Below, piece after piece: positions 45,292 through 55,292 of a stretch of 64,000 nt of DNA (within the stretch, counting starts at the first letter, position 1; the number at the start of each line of letters is the position of its first letter). The stretch is from Frigoribacterium sp. Leaf8. Its GTDB lineage: Bacteria > Actinomycetota > Actinomycetes > Actinomycetales > Microbacteriaceae. The stretch spans positions 154,419-218,418 of the forward strand of contig NZ_LMKB01000006.1 of NCBI RefSeq assembly GCF_001421165.1, in the 5' to 3' direction. A program made the translations under genes and the position numbers. The notes under the pieces are model-generated. The model searched no databases. It was not told the DNA's origin and saw nothing but the letters and a program-made list of their open reading frames with translations.

Positions 45292-45918
45292 TCAGTCGAA
45301 GATCGGCCCGACCGTGCGCGTGCGCTTGATCTCGAAGAAGCCGGGGTACGAGGCCACGGCGACGACTCCGTCCCACAGCCGCAGCGCCTCCTCGCCCTTC
45401 GGCGCCGGAGAGATGACGGGGCCGAAGAAGGCGACGCCGTCGACCGAGATGACAGGCGTGCCGACGTCCTGGCCGACCCGGCCGATGCCGTCGAAGTGGC
45501 TGGCACGCATCTGCTCGTCGTACTCGTCGCCGTCCGCGTACCGCGCGAAGTCGGCGGGCAGTCCGACCTCGGCCACGGCACCGGCGATGACGACGTCGCC
45601 GTCCTTCTCGCCCTCGTGGTGTATGCGGGTGCCGAGGGCGTCGTAGAGCGGCTTGACGATCTGCTGACCGTGGAGTTCACCTGCGGCCGTGACGAGCCGC
45701 GTGTAGCGCAGCATGCGGGCGAAGTTGGCCTTGTACTCGTCGCTGACGTCGGCGTCCTCGTTGAGCACCGCGAGGCTCATCACGTGGAAGGTGACGTCGA
45801 GGTCACGGTGCTTCGCGACCTCGTCGACCCAGCGGCTGGTCATCCAGGCCCAGGGGCACGACGGGTCGAACCAGAAGTCGACGACGGTGTGGGACGCGGG
45901 AGCGGGGGTGTCGGTCAT
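45292..45918 (-). CDS. Rv2466c-like mycothiol-dependent oxidoreductase (DsbA fold)
   Basis: 208 residues, homologous from memory to M. tuberculosis Rv2466c, a mycothiol-dependent nitroreductase that activates some prodrugs. Thioredoxin fold with an all-helical insert; start VDFWFDPSCPWAWMTSRW (about 12-29), and VGTPVISVDGVAFFGPV with the cis-Pro. The active site here is CPWA, not the CPWC I recall for Rv2466c, so chemistry would be monothiol. The ATG at 45918 lacks a strong alternative. Immediately upstream of rpiB and divergent from pepN, as in mycobacteria. Confidence 0.87.
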   Translation of the reverse strand: MTDTPAPASHTVVDFWFDPSCPWAWMTSRWVDEVAKHRDLDVTFHVMSLAVLNEDADVSDEYKANFARMLRYTRLVTAAGELHGQQIVKPLYDALGTRIHHEGEKDGDVVIAGAVAEVGLPADFARYADGDEYDEQMRASHFDGIGRVGQDVGTPVISVDGVAFFGPVISPAPKGEEALRLWDGVVAVASYPGFFEIKRTRTVGPIFD

Positions 45919-45954
45919 GCCCTCAGTCAACACCCCGGCGTCGTACAGCCGGTC

Positions 45955-45960
45955 TAGGCT
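45955..45960 (+). promoter_or_regulatory. Candidate pepN -10 element
   Basis: TAGGCT about 50 bp before the pepN GTG, leaving a leader of about 43 nt that includes GGAG. Confidence 0.4.
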
Positions 45961-46009
45961 TTCAGCGGACCACGAGTCCCCCCTCACCCCCAAGACGGAT
46001 GGAGCCAGC

Positions 46010-48550
46010 GTGCCCGGAGAGAACCTCACCCGCGTCGAGGCGCAAGAGCGCAAGAACGTCGTCGACGTGCAGTCGTACGAGATCGCCCTCGACCTGACCC
46101 GCGGCGACGAGGTGTTCGGCAGCTCGACCACCGTGCGCTTCACCGCCACCCCCGGAGCGTCGACCTTCATCGACGCGCTCACCAGCACCGTGCACTCGGT
46201 GACCCTCAACGGCACCGCGCTCGACGTCGACGCGGTCTCCGACGGCGTGCGCATCCAGCTGGCCGAGCTGGCCGCCGAGAACGTGCTCGAGGTCGTCGCC
46301 GATGCCGAGTACACCAACACCGGCGAGGGCCTGCACCGGTTCGTCGACCCGGTCGACGGCGAGGTCTACCTCTACTCGCAGTTCGAGGTGCCCGACAGCC
46401 GCCGCGTCTTCGCGGTCTTCGAGCAGCCCGACCTCAAGGCGACGTTCCAGTTCACGGTCACCGCACCCACACGCTGGCAGGTCGTCAGCAACCAGCCCAC
46501 GCCCGAACCCGTCGTCGACGGTGAGACCGGCACCTGGACGTTCTCGCCCACGCCCGTGCTCTCGAGCTACGTCACGGCGATCATCGCCGGCCCGTACGAC
46601 GTGGTCCGCAGCGACCTCACCAGTTCCGACGGCCGCACGATCCCGCTCGGCATCTTCACGCGCCGATCCCTCACCGAGTACCTCGACGCCGACTACATCT
46701 TCGAGAAGACCCGTCAGGGCTTCGCCTACTACGAAGAGAAGTTCGACTACGCGTACCCCTTCGACAAGTACGACCAGCTCTTCGTGCCCGAGTTCAACGC
46801 CGGTGCCATGGAGAACGCGGGTGCCGTCACCTTCGTCGAGACCTACGTCTTCCGCAGCAAGGTGACCGACGCCATCAAGGAACGCCGCGTCGTCACGATC
46901 CTCCACGAGCTCGCGCACATGTGGTTCGGCGACCTCGTCACGATGAAGTGGTGGAACGACCTCTGGCTGAACGAGTCGTTCGCCGAGTGGGCCTCGACCA
47001 TCTCGACCGCCGAGGCGACCGAGTGGACCGAGGCCTGGACCACCTTCCAGGCGATGGAGAAGAGCTGGGCCTACCGCCAGGACCAGCTGCCGTCGACGCA
47101 CCCCGTCGTCGCCACGATCAACGACCTCGAGGACGTCCAGGTCAACTTCGACGGCATCACCTACGCCAAGGGCGGGTCGGTGCTCAAGCAGCTCGTCGCC
47201 TGGGTGGGCATCGACGCCTTCTACGCCGGCGTCGCGGCGTACTTCAAGAAGCACCACCACTCGAACACCGAGCTGAGCGACCTGCTCGTCGAACTCGAGG
47301 CCACCTCGGGCCGCGAGTTGACCAGCTGGTCGAAGCTCTGGCTCGAGACCGCGGGCGTCAACACGTTGCGTCCCGAGCTCGAGGTCGACGAGAACGGCGT
47401 GATCACCTCGTTCGCCGTGCTCCAGGAGGCGGCCGCCGACCACCCCACCATCCGCCCGCACCGCCTCGCCATCGGCCTCTACGCCCTGCAGGGCGACGCC
47501 CTGGTCCGCACCGACCGCGTCGAGATCGACGTGGACGGCACCCGTACCGAGGTCCCCGAGCTGGTCGGCCTGAACCGCGGCGACCTCGTGCTGATCAACG
47601 ACGACGACCTCGCCTACGCGAAGATCCGACTCGACGAGGTGTCGCTCGCCACGGCCATCGCCCACCTGTCGAAGATCTCGAACCCGCTGGCCCGCGCCCT
47701 CGTCTGGGGCTCGGTCTGGGACGCGACGCGCGACGCCGAGACCTCGGCCTCGGACTACGTGCGTCTCGTGCTCGACAACATCGCGACCGAGACCGAGTCG
47801 ACGACGATCCGCACCACGCTCTCACAGCTGCTGCAGACCGCCCGCAGCTACGTCGCCCCCGCGCGCCGCACCTCCACGATCACCGAGGTCGGCGACGGCC
47901 TCTGGGCCCTCGCCCAGGGTGCCGAGGCCGGGTCGGACGCCCAGTTCCAGTTCGTCACCTTCTTCGCCGCGATCGCGTCGACCGAGACCCACCGGGAGGC
48001 GCTGGCCGGCCTGCTCGACGGATCGCTCGCCCTCGAGGGCCTCACCGTCGACACCGACCTGCGCTGGCAGCTGCTCGAGGGCCTCGTGCTCGTCGGCGGT
48101 GCCGGTGAGGCCGAGATCGACGCCGCCCTCGCCGAGGACAACACGGCGAACGGCGCCCAGGCCGCCGCGCGGGCCCGCGCGACGATCGCGACCACCGAGG
48201 GCAAGCTCACCGCCTTCGCGTCGGTCGTCGACAGCGCCGAGCAGCCCAACGCCATCGTCCGGGCGACGACCCTCGGGTTCCAGCACACGAACGACCCGGC
48301 GATCCTGCAGCCGCTCGTCGAGCGCTACTTCTCGTCCCTCACCGGCATCTGGGAGTCGCGCAGCTACCACATCGCCGACACCCTCGTCTCGGGGCTGTAC
48401 CCGGCCGGCCTCGCCGACCAGGCCCTCGTCGACGCGTCGTACGCGTGGCTCGAGGCGAACCCCGAGACGCCGGCCCTGCGCCGCATCGTGAGCGAGAGCG
48501 TCGCGGGCGTCGAGCGGGCCCTGCGGGTGCAGGCGGTCGACCGGCAGTAG
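46010..48550 (+). CDS. pepN: Aminopeptidase N (M1 family)
   Basis: Cytosolic zinc exopeptidase removing N-terminal residues. 846 residues. Substrate-anchoring GAMEN motif (in EFNAGAMENAG, about 263-273), zinc site HELAHMWFGD (about 299-308) and downstream NESFAEW Glu ligand; C-terminal ERAP1-like helical domain. The GTG at 46010 has GGAG 7 nt upstream; in-frame sequence further up runs through the promoter. Divergent from the Rv2466c-like gene. A 12-bp terminator follows. Confidence 0.95.
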   Translation: MPGENLTRVEAQERKNVVDVQSYEIALDLTRGDEVFGSSTTVRFTATPGASTFIDALTSTVHSVTLNGTALDVDAVSDGVRIQLAELAAENVLEVVADAEYTNTGEGLHRFVDPVDGEVYLYSQFEVPDSRRVFAVFEQPDLKATFQFTVTAPTRWQVVSNQPTPEPVVDGETGTWTFSPTPVLSSYVTAIIAGPYDVVRSDLTSSDGRTIPLGIFTRRSLTEYLDADYIFEKTRQGFAYYEEKFDYAYPFDKYDQLFVPEFNAGAMENAGAVTFVETYVFRSKVTDAIKERRVVTILHELAHMWFGDLVTMKWWNDLWLNESFAEWASTISTAEATEWTEAWTTFQAMEKSWAYRQDQLPSTHPVVATINDLEDVQVNFDGITYAKGGSVLKQLVAWVGIDAFYAGVAAYFKKHHHSNTELSDLLVELEATSGRELTSWSKLWLETAGVNTLRPELEVDENGVITSFAVLQEAAADHPTIRPHRLAIGLYALQGDALVRTDRVEIDVDGTRTEVPELVGLNRGDLVLINDDDLAYAKIRLDEVSLATAIAHLSKISNPLARALVWGSVWDATRDAETSASDYVRLVLDNIATETESTTIRTTLSQLLQTARSYVAPARRTSTITEVGDGLWALAQGAEAGSDAQFQFVTFFAAIASTETHREALAGLLDGSLALEGLTVDTDLRWQLLEGLVLVGGAGEAEIDAALAEDNTANGAQAAARARATIATTEGKLTAFASVVDSAEQPNAIVRATTLGFQHTNDPAILQPLVERYFSSLTGIWESRSYHIADTLVSGLYPAGLADQALVDASYAWLEANPETPALRRIVSESVAGVERALRVQAVDRQ

Positions 48551-48590
48551 TCGTGCCCCGGGTCGCGCGACGACCCGACGACCGACCCGG

Positions 48591-48619
48591 ACGGCGGGCC
48601 CTCTCACAGGGCCCGCCGT
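48591..48619 (+). terminator. pepN terminator
   Basis: Perfect 12-bp stem (48591-48602 with 48608-48619), 5-nt loop, 41 nt after pepN. Confidence 0.8.
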
Positions 48620-48678
48620 TCCGGCGTCCAGGCACCTCCCGGGTGGGGTTGCGGTGGCGTGCTTGACTTGTCGCTCAT

Positions 48679-49680
48679 ATGGACCTCCTCCTCGCTGCCG
48701 CCACCGACCCCGCCGCCCCGATCGCCTTCGACTGGGACGCCTTCTGGACGATGTGGCGCGTTCCCATCCGCATCGTGGCGATCCTGCTCGTCGCGGTGCT
48801 GTTGCGCGTCGCCCTGCACTTCACCATCCGGCGGGTCGTCGACCAGGTCGTGAACGGAATCAAGCGGAAGCAGAACGTCGACGACACGCAGGCCCTCATG
48901 GCCTCGCCGCTGCAGGCCGTCCGGGTCGTCCAGCGCACCCGCACGCTCGGCAGCGTGCTGAACAACGTGGTGACGGTCGTCGTCGCGGGCATCGCGCTCG
49001 TGTTGATCCTCGGCGAACTGAACTTCAACGCCGTCGCGATCGTCAGCGCGGCGGGCGTGGTCGGTGCCGGACTCGCGTTCGGCGCCCAGAACATCGTCAA
49101 GGACATGCTCAACGGCATCTTCATGGTCGCCGAAGACCAGCTGGGGGTGGGCGACGTCGTCGACGTCGGGCCCGCGGCCGGCGTCGTCGAGGCCGTCGGC
49201 ATCCGCGTCACGCAGATCCGCGACGTGAACGGCGTGCTGTGGTTCGTCCGCAACGGCGAGATCCTGCGCGTGGGCAACATGTCGCAAGGCTGGACGCGCG
49301 TGGTCATCGACCTCGCCGTGCCGTACTCCGCCGACGTCGACCAGGTGCAGGACGCCATGTTGAACACCGCGAACGAGCTCGCCGCGATCCCGAAGTGGAG
49401 GCGCGCCATCATCGACCAGCCCGAGGTCTGGGGAATCCAGTCGATCGCCGAGGAGCACGTGGTCATCCGCATCGTCGCCAAGACACGGTCCGCCGACCGT
49501 GACAACGTCGACCGGGAGCTGCGGTCCCGTCTCAAGAAGACCCTGGATGCCATGGACATCGTGCTGCCCTCGCTGACGAGCGTCGTCCTCACCGGCTTCG
49601 ACAGCGCCTCCTCGGTCCAGGGCGCCCGGGCGCCCCGCACGGCGCCGACGCCCCACGTGCCGCGGAGCAAGCGCAAATGA
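48679..49680 (+). CDS. MscS-type mechanosensitive channel
   Basis: 333 residues. Two or three N-terminal helices, the pore-lining TM3 VSAAGVVGAGLAFGAQNIVKD (about 113-133) and the beta-domain DQLGVGDVVDVG, then a C-terminal alpha/beta cytoplasmic vestibule. It should release solutes on hypo-osmotic shock. A TTGACT 16 nt before the ATG and no convincing ribosome-binding site make the exact start somewhat uncertain. Overlaps the globin gene by 4 nt (ATGA). Confidence 0.9.
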   Translation: MDLLLAAATDPAAPIAFDWDAFWTMWRVPIRIVAILLVAVLLRVALHFTIRRVVDQVVNGIKRKQNVDDTQALMASPLQAVRVVQRTRTLGSVLNNVVTVVVAGIALVLILGELNFNAVAIVSAAGVVGAGLAFGAQNIVKDMLNGIFMVAEDQLGVGDVVDVGPAAGVVEAVGIRVTQIRDVNGVLWFVRNGEILRVGNMSQGWTRVVIDLAVPYSADVDQVQDAMLNTANELAAIPKWRRAIIDQPEVWGIQSIAEEHVVIRIVAKTRSADRDNVDRELRSRLKKTLDAMDIVLPSLTSVVLTGFDSASSVQGARAPRTAPTPHVPRSKRK

Positions 49681-50162
49681 CCGACCTGCCGCTGACGCCG
49701 CGCCCGTCCACCGCTCAGCCCGTGACTCCCCCGCCGTCGGCCGTGCCGGTCACCGTCCGGCTGGGCCTCGGTGACGACGCCGCCCAGGGCAACTTCTGGG
49801 AGCAGATCGGTGGGCGGCCGACCTTCGAGAAGTTGGTCCGCCGCTTCTACGAGGGCGTCCGGACCGACGAGGTGCTCTGGCCGATGTACCCGGAAGCGGA
49901 TCTCGAGGGCGCGATCCAACGCTTGACGGGGTTCCTCGAGCAGTACTGGGGCGGCCCCACCACCTACAGCCAGGAGCGCGGGCACCCCCGCCTGCGCATG
50001 CGGCACATGCCGTTCCGGGTGACGCCCGAGGCACGTGACCACTGGCTGCAGCACATGCGGGTGGCCGTCGACGAACTCGAACTCGCTCCGCTCGACGACG
50101 CGATGCTCTGGGGCTACCTGGATCGCGCCGCGCAGGCCATGGTCAACACGTTCGAGCGCTGA
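49677..50162 (+). CDS. glbO: Group II truncated haemoglobin (HbO-like)
   Basis: 161 residues. A disordered Pro/Thr-rich N-terminus of about 35 residues precedes a 2-over-2 globin fold: RRFYEGV with TyrB10, LEQYWGGP, proximal HisF8 in RMRHMPFRVT, and TrpG8 in DHWLQHM. TrpG8 is diagnostic of group II trHbs, which bind O2 tightly and may protect respiration or scavenge reactive species. Overlaps the MscS gene by 4 nt, so co-translated. Confidence 0.93.
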   Translation: MTDLPLTPRPSTAQPVTPPPSAVPVTVRLGLGDDAAQGNFWEQIGGRPTFEKLVRRFYEGVRTDEVLWPMYPEADLEGAIQRLTGFLEQYWGGPTTYSQERGHPRLRMRHMPFRVTPEARDHWLQHMRVAVDELELAPLDDAMLWGYLDRAAQAMVNTFER

Positions 50163-50207
50163 CCGCCCACCGCCGGGCTGCCCGCCTCGGACCGCCCACC
50201 GCCGGGC
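50161..50207. repeat. 18-bp direct repeat between convergent genes
   Basis: GACCGCCCACCGCCGGGC at 50161-50178 recurs exactly at 50190-50207. The first copy starts inside the globin stop codon. It sits in the 51-bp gap before the converging gene at 50214. Confidence 0.75.
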
Positions 50208-50213
50208 CGATCG

Positions 50214-50885
50214 TCAGAGCAGGGACGATCGCCGCTTGACGAGCACGTGGCCCTTGGGCGTCGTGAGGCGGGTCCAGGTGCCGGTCTCGAACACGGCGAC
50301 CTCGTCCTCGCCGTCGAGGAATCCCAGGCTGAGGGCACCGAAGCCGGCTCCGGCGGGAACCCCCTCGGCACCCTCGACGGGGGCCGACCACACGTCGGCT
50401 CGCACCCGGTGCACGATCTGCTCACCGGTGCCCGTGGGGATCGCCTCGGCGACGCGGGCGATTCCGGCCTCGGCGGTCGATCGGAGGCGGTCGGCCTCGA
50501 TCGGGCCGAGTCGCGTCCAGCCCCCGCGCGGCGGCGAGATCGCTGCCCAGGTCACGGTGTTGACCGTGGCGGGCACGGACACGGTGACCGCAGCGGTCGG
50601 GTCGACGACGTCGTTCTGCAGGCGTACGAGGCGCTCCTTCAGCGACCGGACCGGGACCACGGCGTCGAACTCGGGGCGGTCGTCGAGTTGAAAGGTGCGG
50701 AGCCCCAGCACGGTAGGGCTCGAGTCGAGCAGACCCATCGGGTAGAACACGGCGACGTAGACGGCCAGGACACCGGAGCCGGCGATGAGCCGGACCGAGC
50801 CGTCCTCCACCCGGCCCGCACGCCCGAGATAGGTCGCGAGATCGCTGAGGGACAGGGAGTCGGGGAGGGTGAATGCGTCGTTCAT
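50214..50885 (-). CDS. Unrecognised soluble protein
   Basis: 223 residues, not recognised. No signal peptide or membrane helix beyond a short hydrophobic stretch (LIAGSGVLAVYVAVFYP, about 34-50). Predicted mixed alpha/beta, with a conserved-looking VSVPATVNTVTWAAISPPRGGW segment and a basic C-terminus (KRRSSLL). Divergent from tesB with overlapping promoters: TAGTTT (50897-50902, minus) is 11 nt from its ATG. The gene position suggests an actinobacterial orphan family. Confidence 0.6.
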   Translation of the reverse strand: MNDAFTLPDSLSLSDLATYLGRAGRVEDGSVRLIAGSGVLAVYVAVFYPMGLLDSSPTVLGLRTFQLDDRPEFDAVVPVRSLKERLVRLQNDVVDPTAAVTVSVPATVNTVTWAAISPPRGGWTRLGPIEADRLRSTAEAGIARVAEAIPTGTGEQIVHRVRADVWSAPVEGAEGVPAGAGFGALSLGFLDGEDEVAVFETGTWTRLTTPKGHVLVKRRSSLL

Positions 50886-50893
50886 CGGCCCCC

Positions 50894-50899
50894 TAAACT
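50894..50899 (+). promoter_or_regulatory. -10 element for leaderless tesB
   Basis: TAAACT ends 7 nt before the GTG at 50907. Its complement strand overlaps TAGTTT of the divergent gene. Confidence 0.5.
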
Positions 50900-50906
50900 A
50901 CATCGC

Positions 50907-51776
50907 GTGACCGACGATCCGCTGCAGAGCCTGCTGTCCACCCTCGACCTCTCGCCGGCGGGCAACGTCGGTGGTCAGGACGTCTTCACGGGTGGGTCAC
51001 AGCCCGAGCCGCTCGGTCGCGTGTTCGGCGGCCAGGTCGCCGCGCAGGCCCTCGTCGCCGCCCAGCGCACCGTCGGCGGCGGACGCGACGTCCACTCGCT
51101 GCATTCGTACTTCCTGCGGCCCGGCGACCTCAACATCCCCATCACGTTCACGGTCGACCGCATCCACGACGGCCGGTCGTTCGCGACCCGTCGCACCCAG
51201 GCGTCGCAGGACGGCGTGCCGATCTTCTCGATGATCGCGTCCTTCCAGACCCCCGACGAGGGGCTCGACCACCAGGTCGACATGCCCTCCGGCCTGCCCG
51301 ATCCCGAGGACGTCCCGAGCGACGCCGAGTTGCTGTCCGCGGTCGACAACCCCGTCGCCCAGTCGTGGGCCCGGCGGCCGTTCGACATGCGCCACGTGCC
51401 GTCGCCGGTCTTCTTCAGCGTCGAGGGCGACCACGTCGCGCACCAGGCCGTCTGGCTCAAGGCCACCGGCCCTCTGCCCGACGACGCCGACCTGCACCGC
51501 GCCGCCCTGCTGTACGCGAGCGACTACACGCTCCTCGAACCGATCTACCGCCGTCACGGCGTCGCGTTCGTCACCCCCGGGCTCAAGGCCGCGAGCCTCG
51601 ACCACGCCATGTGGTGGCACCGTCCCGCCCGCGTCGACGAATGGCTTCTCTACGTGCAAGAGAGCCCCAATGCGGTGGGCGGACGTGGCCTCTCGCTCGG
51701 GCGCATCTACGACCGCGCGGGCACTCTCGTGGCGAGCGTCGCACAAGAGGGCATGGTGCGGGTGCCGCGAGGCTGA
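50907..51776 (+). CDS. tesB: Acyl-CoA thioesterase II
   Basis: Hydrolyses medium- and long-chain acyl-CoAs. 289 residues in the double hot-dog layout: VFGGQVAAQALVAAQRTV (about 38-55) with HSLHSYFLRPGD, and in the second half SLDHAMWWHRP with the catalytic Asp. Start is a GTG with TAAACT 7 nt upstream and no ribosome-binding site, so likely leaderless. An in-frame extension to the left is long and non-family. Converges on the 4HBT thioesterase gene. Confidence 0.93.
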   Translation: MTDDPLQSLLSTLDLSPAGNVGGQDVFTGGSQPEPLGRVFGGQVAAQALVAAQRTVGGGRDVHSLHSYFLRPGDLNIPITFTVDRIHDGRSFATRRTQASQDGVPIFSMIASFQTPDEGLDHQVDMPSGLPDPEDVPSDAELLSAVDNPVAQSWARRPFDMRHVPSPVFFSVEGDHVAHQAVWLKATGPLPDDADLHRAALLYASDYTLLEPIYRRHGVAFVTPGLKAASLDHAMWWHRPARVDEWLLYVQESPNAVGGRGLSLGRIYDRAGTLVASVAQEGMVRVPRG

Positions 51777-51792
51777 CCCGCCACGTTCCTGG

Positions 51793-52266
51793 TCAGCGCC
51801 GGCGGAAGGCCAGGGGTTCTTCGACGAACGGCGACCAGGCGTCGCGCTCGACGTCGGAGATGCGCCGGGGCTGATTCGTCGCCGAGTCGACCAGCACGAT
51901 GGTGGTGGCGGCCTTCGTGAACAGCGTCCGGGGCTCGACGCCCTCGGGCGACCAGACCTCGTAGCAGACCTCGAGGCTCGCCCCGCCGAGTCGCCCGACC
52001 CAGATCTGCACGTCGAGCGGGGCCCGCAGGTACGGGATGGGGACGAGGTACTCGAGCTCCTGCCGGGCGATGAGCGTCATCGTCGCGGCGTTGGGACTGC
52101 CGTCGAGGACGGCGGCCGAGGACCGTTCGTCGATCGCCCCGTCGGCAGACCAGAACGCGTCGATGCGCGCCTCCTCGAGGAGGCGCAGCATCGACGCGTT
52201 GTTCACGTGACGGTACCCGTCGAGATCGCTCCAGCGGACTCGGGTCGGCACGTGCAGGCGGGTCAT
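51793..52266 (-). CDS. 4HBT-type acyl-CoA thioesterase
   Basis: 157 residues, single hot-dog domain. RVRWSDLDGYRHVNNASML (about 9-27) holds the catalytic Asp and the family N-terminal signature; ELEYLVPIPYL follows. Encoded 16 bp after ettA on the same strand, so co-transcribed; a thioesterase beside the EttA-like gene is also seen in mycobacteria. A perfect 20-bp palindrome formed by two abutting partial copies of the dispersed motif lies inside it (52167-52186). Substrate unknown. Confidence 0.88.
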   Translation of the reverse strand: MTRLHVPTRVRWSDLDGYRHVNNASMLRLLEEARIDAFWSADGAIDERSSAAVLDGSPNAATMTLIARQELEYLVPIPYLRAPLDVQIWVGRLGGASLEVCYEVWSPEGVEPRTLFTKAATTIVLVDSATNQPRRISDVERDAWSPFVEEPLAFRRR

Positions 52267-52282
52267 GACGGTGCGGTGCCGG

Positions 52283-53968
<1,686 letters not shown>

Positions 53969-53975
53969 GACAGCG

Positions 53976-53981
53976 AGTCTA
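53976..53981 (-). promoter_or_regulatory. -10 element for leaderless ettA
   Basis: TAGACT on the minus strand ends 7 nt before the ettA ATG. Confidence 0.45.
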
Positions 53982-54005
53982 TCGGGCGGGGCCCCGCCCC
54001 CGACG

Positions 54006-54467
54006 TCACCAGTCGATGGCTCGGGTCGACCCGATGAGGCAGGCGCCCGTGCCGAGGACCGGCGCCGTCTGGCTGCTGTAGCCCGCGCCCGAGACCTGCC
54101 CGATCAGGCAGTCCTGACCCCAGAGCACCGAGAACTGCACGCTGTCGGCGTCGCGGCCGATCGAGGTCGTGTCGGCGGTGACCTGCATCGTCGACTTGTC
54201 GAAGCCGGCCGCCACCAGCGCGTCGACGACGGCGCGCCCACCCGGGCGGGCGTTCGCCGCGACGGTCGCGGCGTTCACCTCGTCGAAGTGGGCCAGCGCC
54301 TCGGCCGTCGTGGACGTGGACGAGAACGGCGGGGCGTCCGTCGACGGGGCGACGGACGACGGCGTCGGTGACGGCTCGGGCGACGAGGTGCACCCCACGA
54401 GGGGGATCGCCACGGCCAGCACGATCGCGGCGAGCGCCAGGCCGCGTGGAGGTCTCGAACCGGTCAC
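54006..54467 (-). CDS. Small secreted lipoprotein, possibly DUF6993
   Basis: 153 residues. Signal peptide with lipobox VGC (Cys about 26), a Ser/Thr/Pro linker, then a small domain of about 100 residues with two cysteines (QDCLIGQVSG and GACLIG) that could form a disulfide. This resembles an actinobacterial lipoprotein family (DUF6993), but I am unsure of the assignment. GTG start. A TAGACT at 54516-54521 (minus) could be its -10, with a leader of about 40 nt. It is followed by ettA on the same strand. Confidence 0.65.
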   Translation of the reverse strand: MTGSRPPRGLALAAIVLAVAIPLVGCTSSPEPSPTPSSVAPSTDAPPFSSTSTTAEALAHFDEVNAATVAANARPGGRAVVDALVAAGFDKSTMQVTADTTSIGRDADSVQFSVLWGQDCLIGQVSGAGYSSQTAPVLGTGACLIGSTRAIDW

Positions 54468-54567
54468 GGGGGCCCTTCGTCGCTGGCGGCGGCCGCGGGT
54501 CGGCGAGCCGTGAGGAGTCTACGGCGTGCCGACCCACGGGCCCGGGACACGGGCGTCACCGGGGTGG

Positions 54568-55170
54568 TCAGAACGGGGCCGCCACCTCGTCCGCGCCGAC
54601 GGCCGCGGGAGCACCCCAGTCCGCGCCGTCGTCGGGGATCGCCACCCGGTCGGGGTCCGACGACGCATCCGTCGCCGCACCGTCCGAGGGGCCTCCGTGA
54701 CCGGTTCCGTGGTCCGCCTCCGTCTCGGGTGCCGCGCCGCTCTCGTCGGAGGCGACGGTCGGATCGCCCCCGCCCGCGGCCGAGGAGGAGCCCGCCGTGG
54801 CGGACGAAGCGGACGCCACCCGCCGTTCGAAGGTCGACCTGCCCCAGACGAGGTCGTGACCGACCGCGTCCGCGTCCACCTCCACCGTCATGCCGCTGCG
54901 CTCGCCCGACTCCCACGCGCGGATGCGGACGCGCCCCGTGGCCACGACCCGCTGCCCCTTGCGGAGGCTGGCCAGCACGTTGTCGGCGAGCTGACGGAAG
55001 CACGTCACGGTGTACCAGTTGGTCTCGCCGTCGACCCACTCGCCCTTGACGCGGTCGTACCGTCGCTGCGTCGAGGCGAGTCGGAAGCTCGTGATGGAGA
55101 GGCCGGTCTGCGTGACGAGGGCCCGGGGGTCGGTCGCGATGATCCCTGTGAGGGTGATGGTGTCTGTCAT
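54568..55170 (-). CDS. ssb: Single-stranded DNA-binding protein paralogue
   Basis: 200 residues. OB-fold (about 1-110) with TLTGIIATDPRALVTQTGLSITSFRLA and the YDRVKGEWVDGETNWYTVTCFRQLA aromatic cluster that stacks on ssDNA, followed by an Ala/Ser/Gly/Asp-rich tail. The tip reads VAAPF rather than the canonical DDDIPF, so interactions with SSB-partner proteins may be altered. Position next to ettA matches a second SSB of mycobacteria (Rv2478c, from memory). The main ssb gene (with rpsF/rpsR) is expected elsewhere. Confidence 0.9.
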   Translation of the reverse strand: MTDTITLTGIIATDPRALVTQTGLSITSFRLASTQRRYDRVKGEWVDGETNWYTVTCFRQLADNVLASLRKGQRVVATGRVRIRAWESGERSGMTVEVDADAVGHDLVWGRSTFERRVASASSATAGSSSAAGGGDPTVASDESGAAPETEADHGTGHGGPSDGAATDASSDPDRVAIPDDGADWGAPAAVGADEVAAPF

Positions 55171-55210
55171 GACGGGAGTCTCGCGGGGGCGAGGGACCCC
55201 CGGGACGGCA

Positions 55211-55242
55211 CCCGCGCCTCCTTGTGGAGAAGGAGGCGCGGG
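55211..55242. repeat. Inverted pair of the dispersed motif forming a hairpin
   Basis: Perfect 13-bp stem (55211-55223 with 55230-55242) around a 6-nt loop; each arm contains one full 10-mer. It lies between the 71-residue gene and ssb and may terminate the former. Confidence 0.8.
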
Positions 55243-55292
55243 GGCCGCCCGGGGGACGACACGACGACAAGTCGTCCGGGGACGACCGGGCC

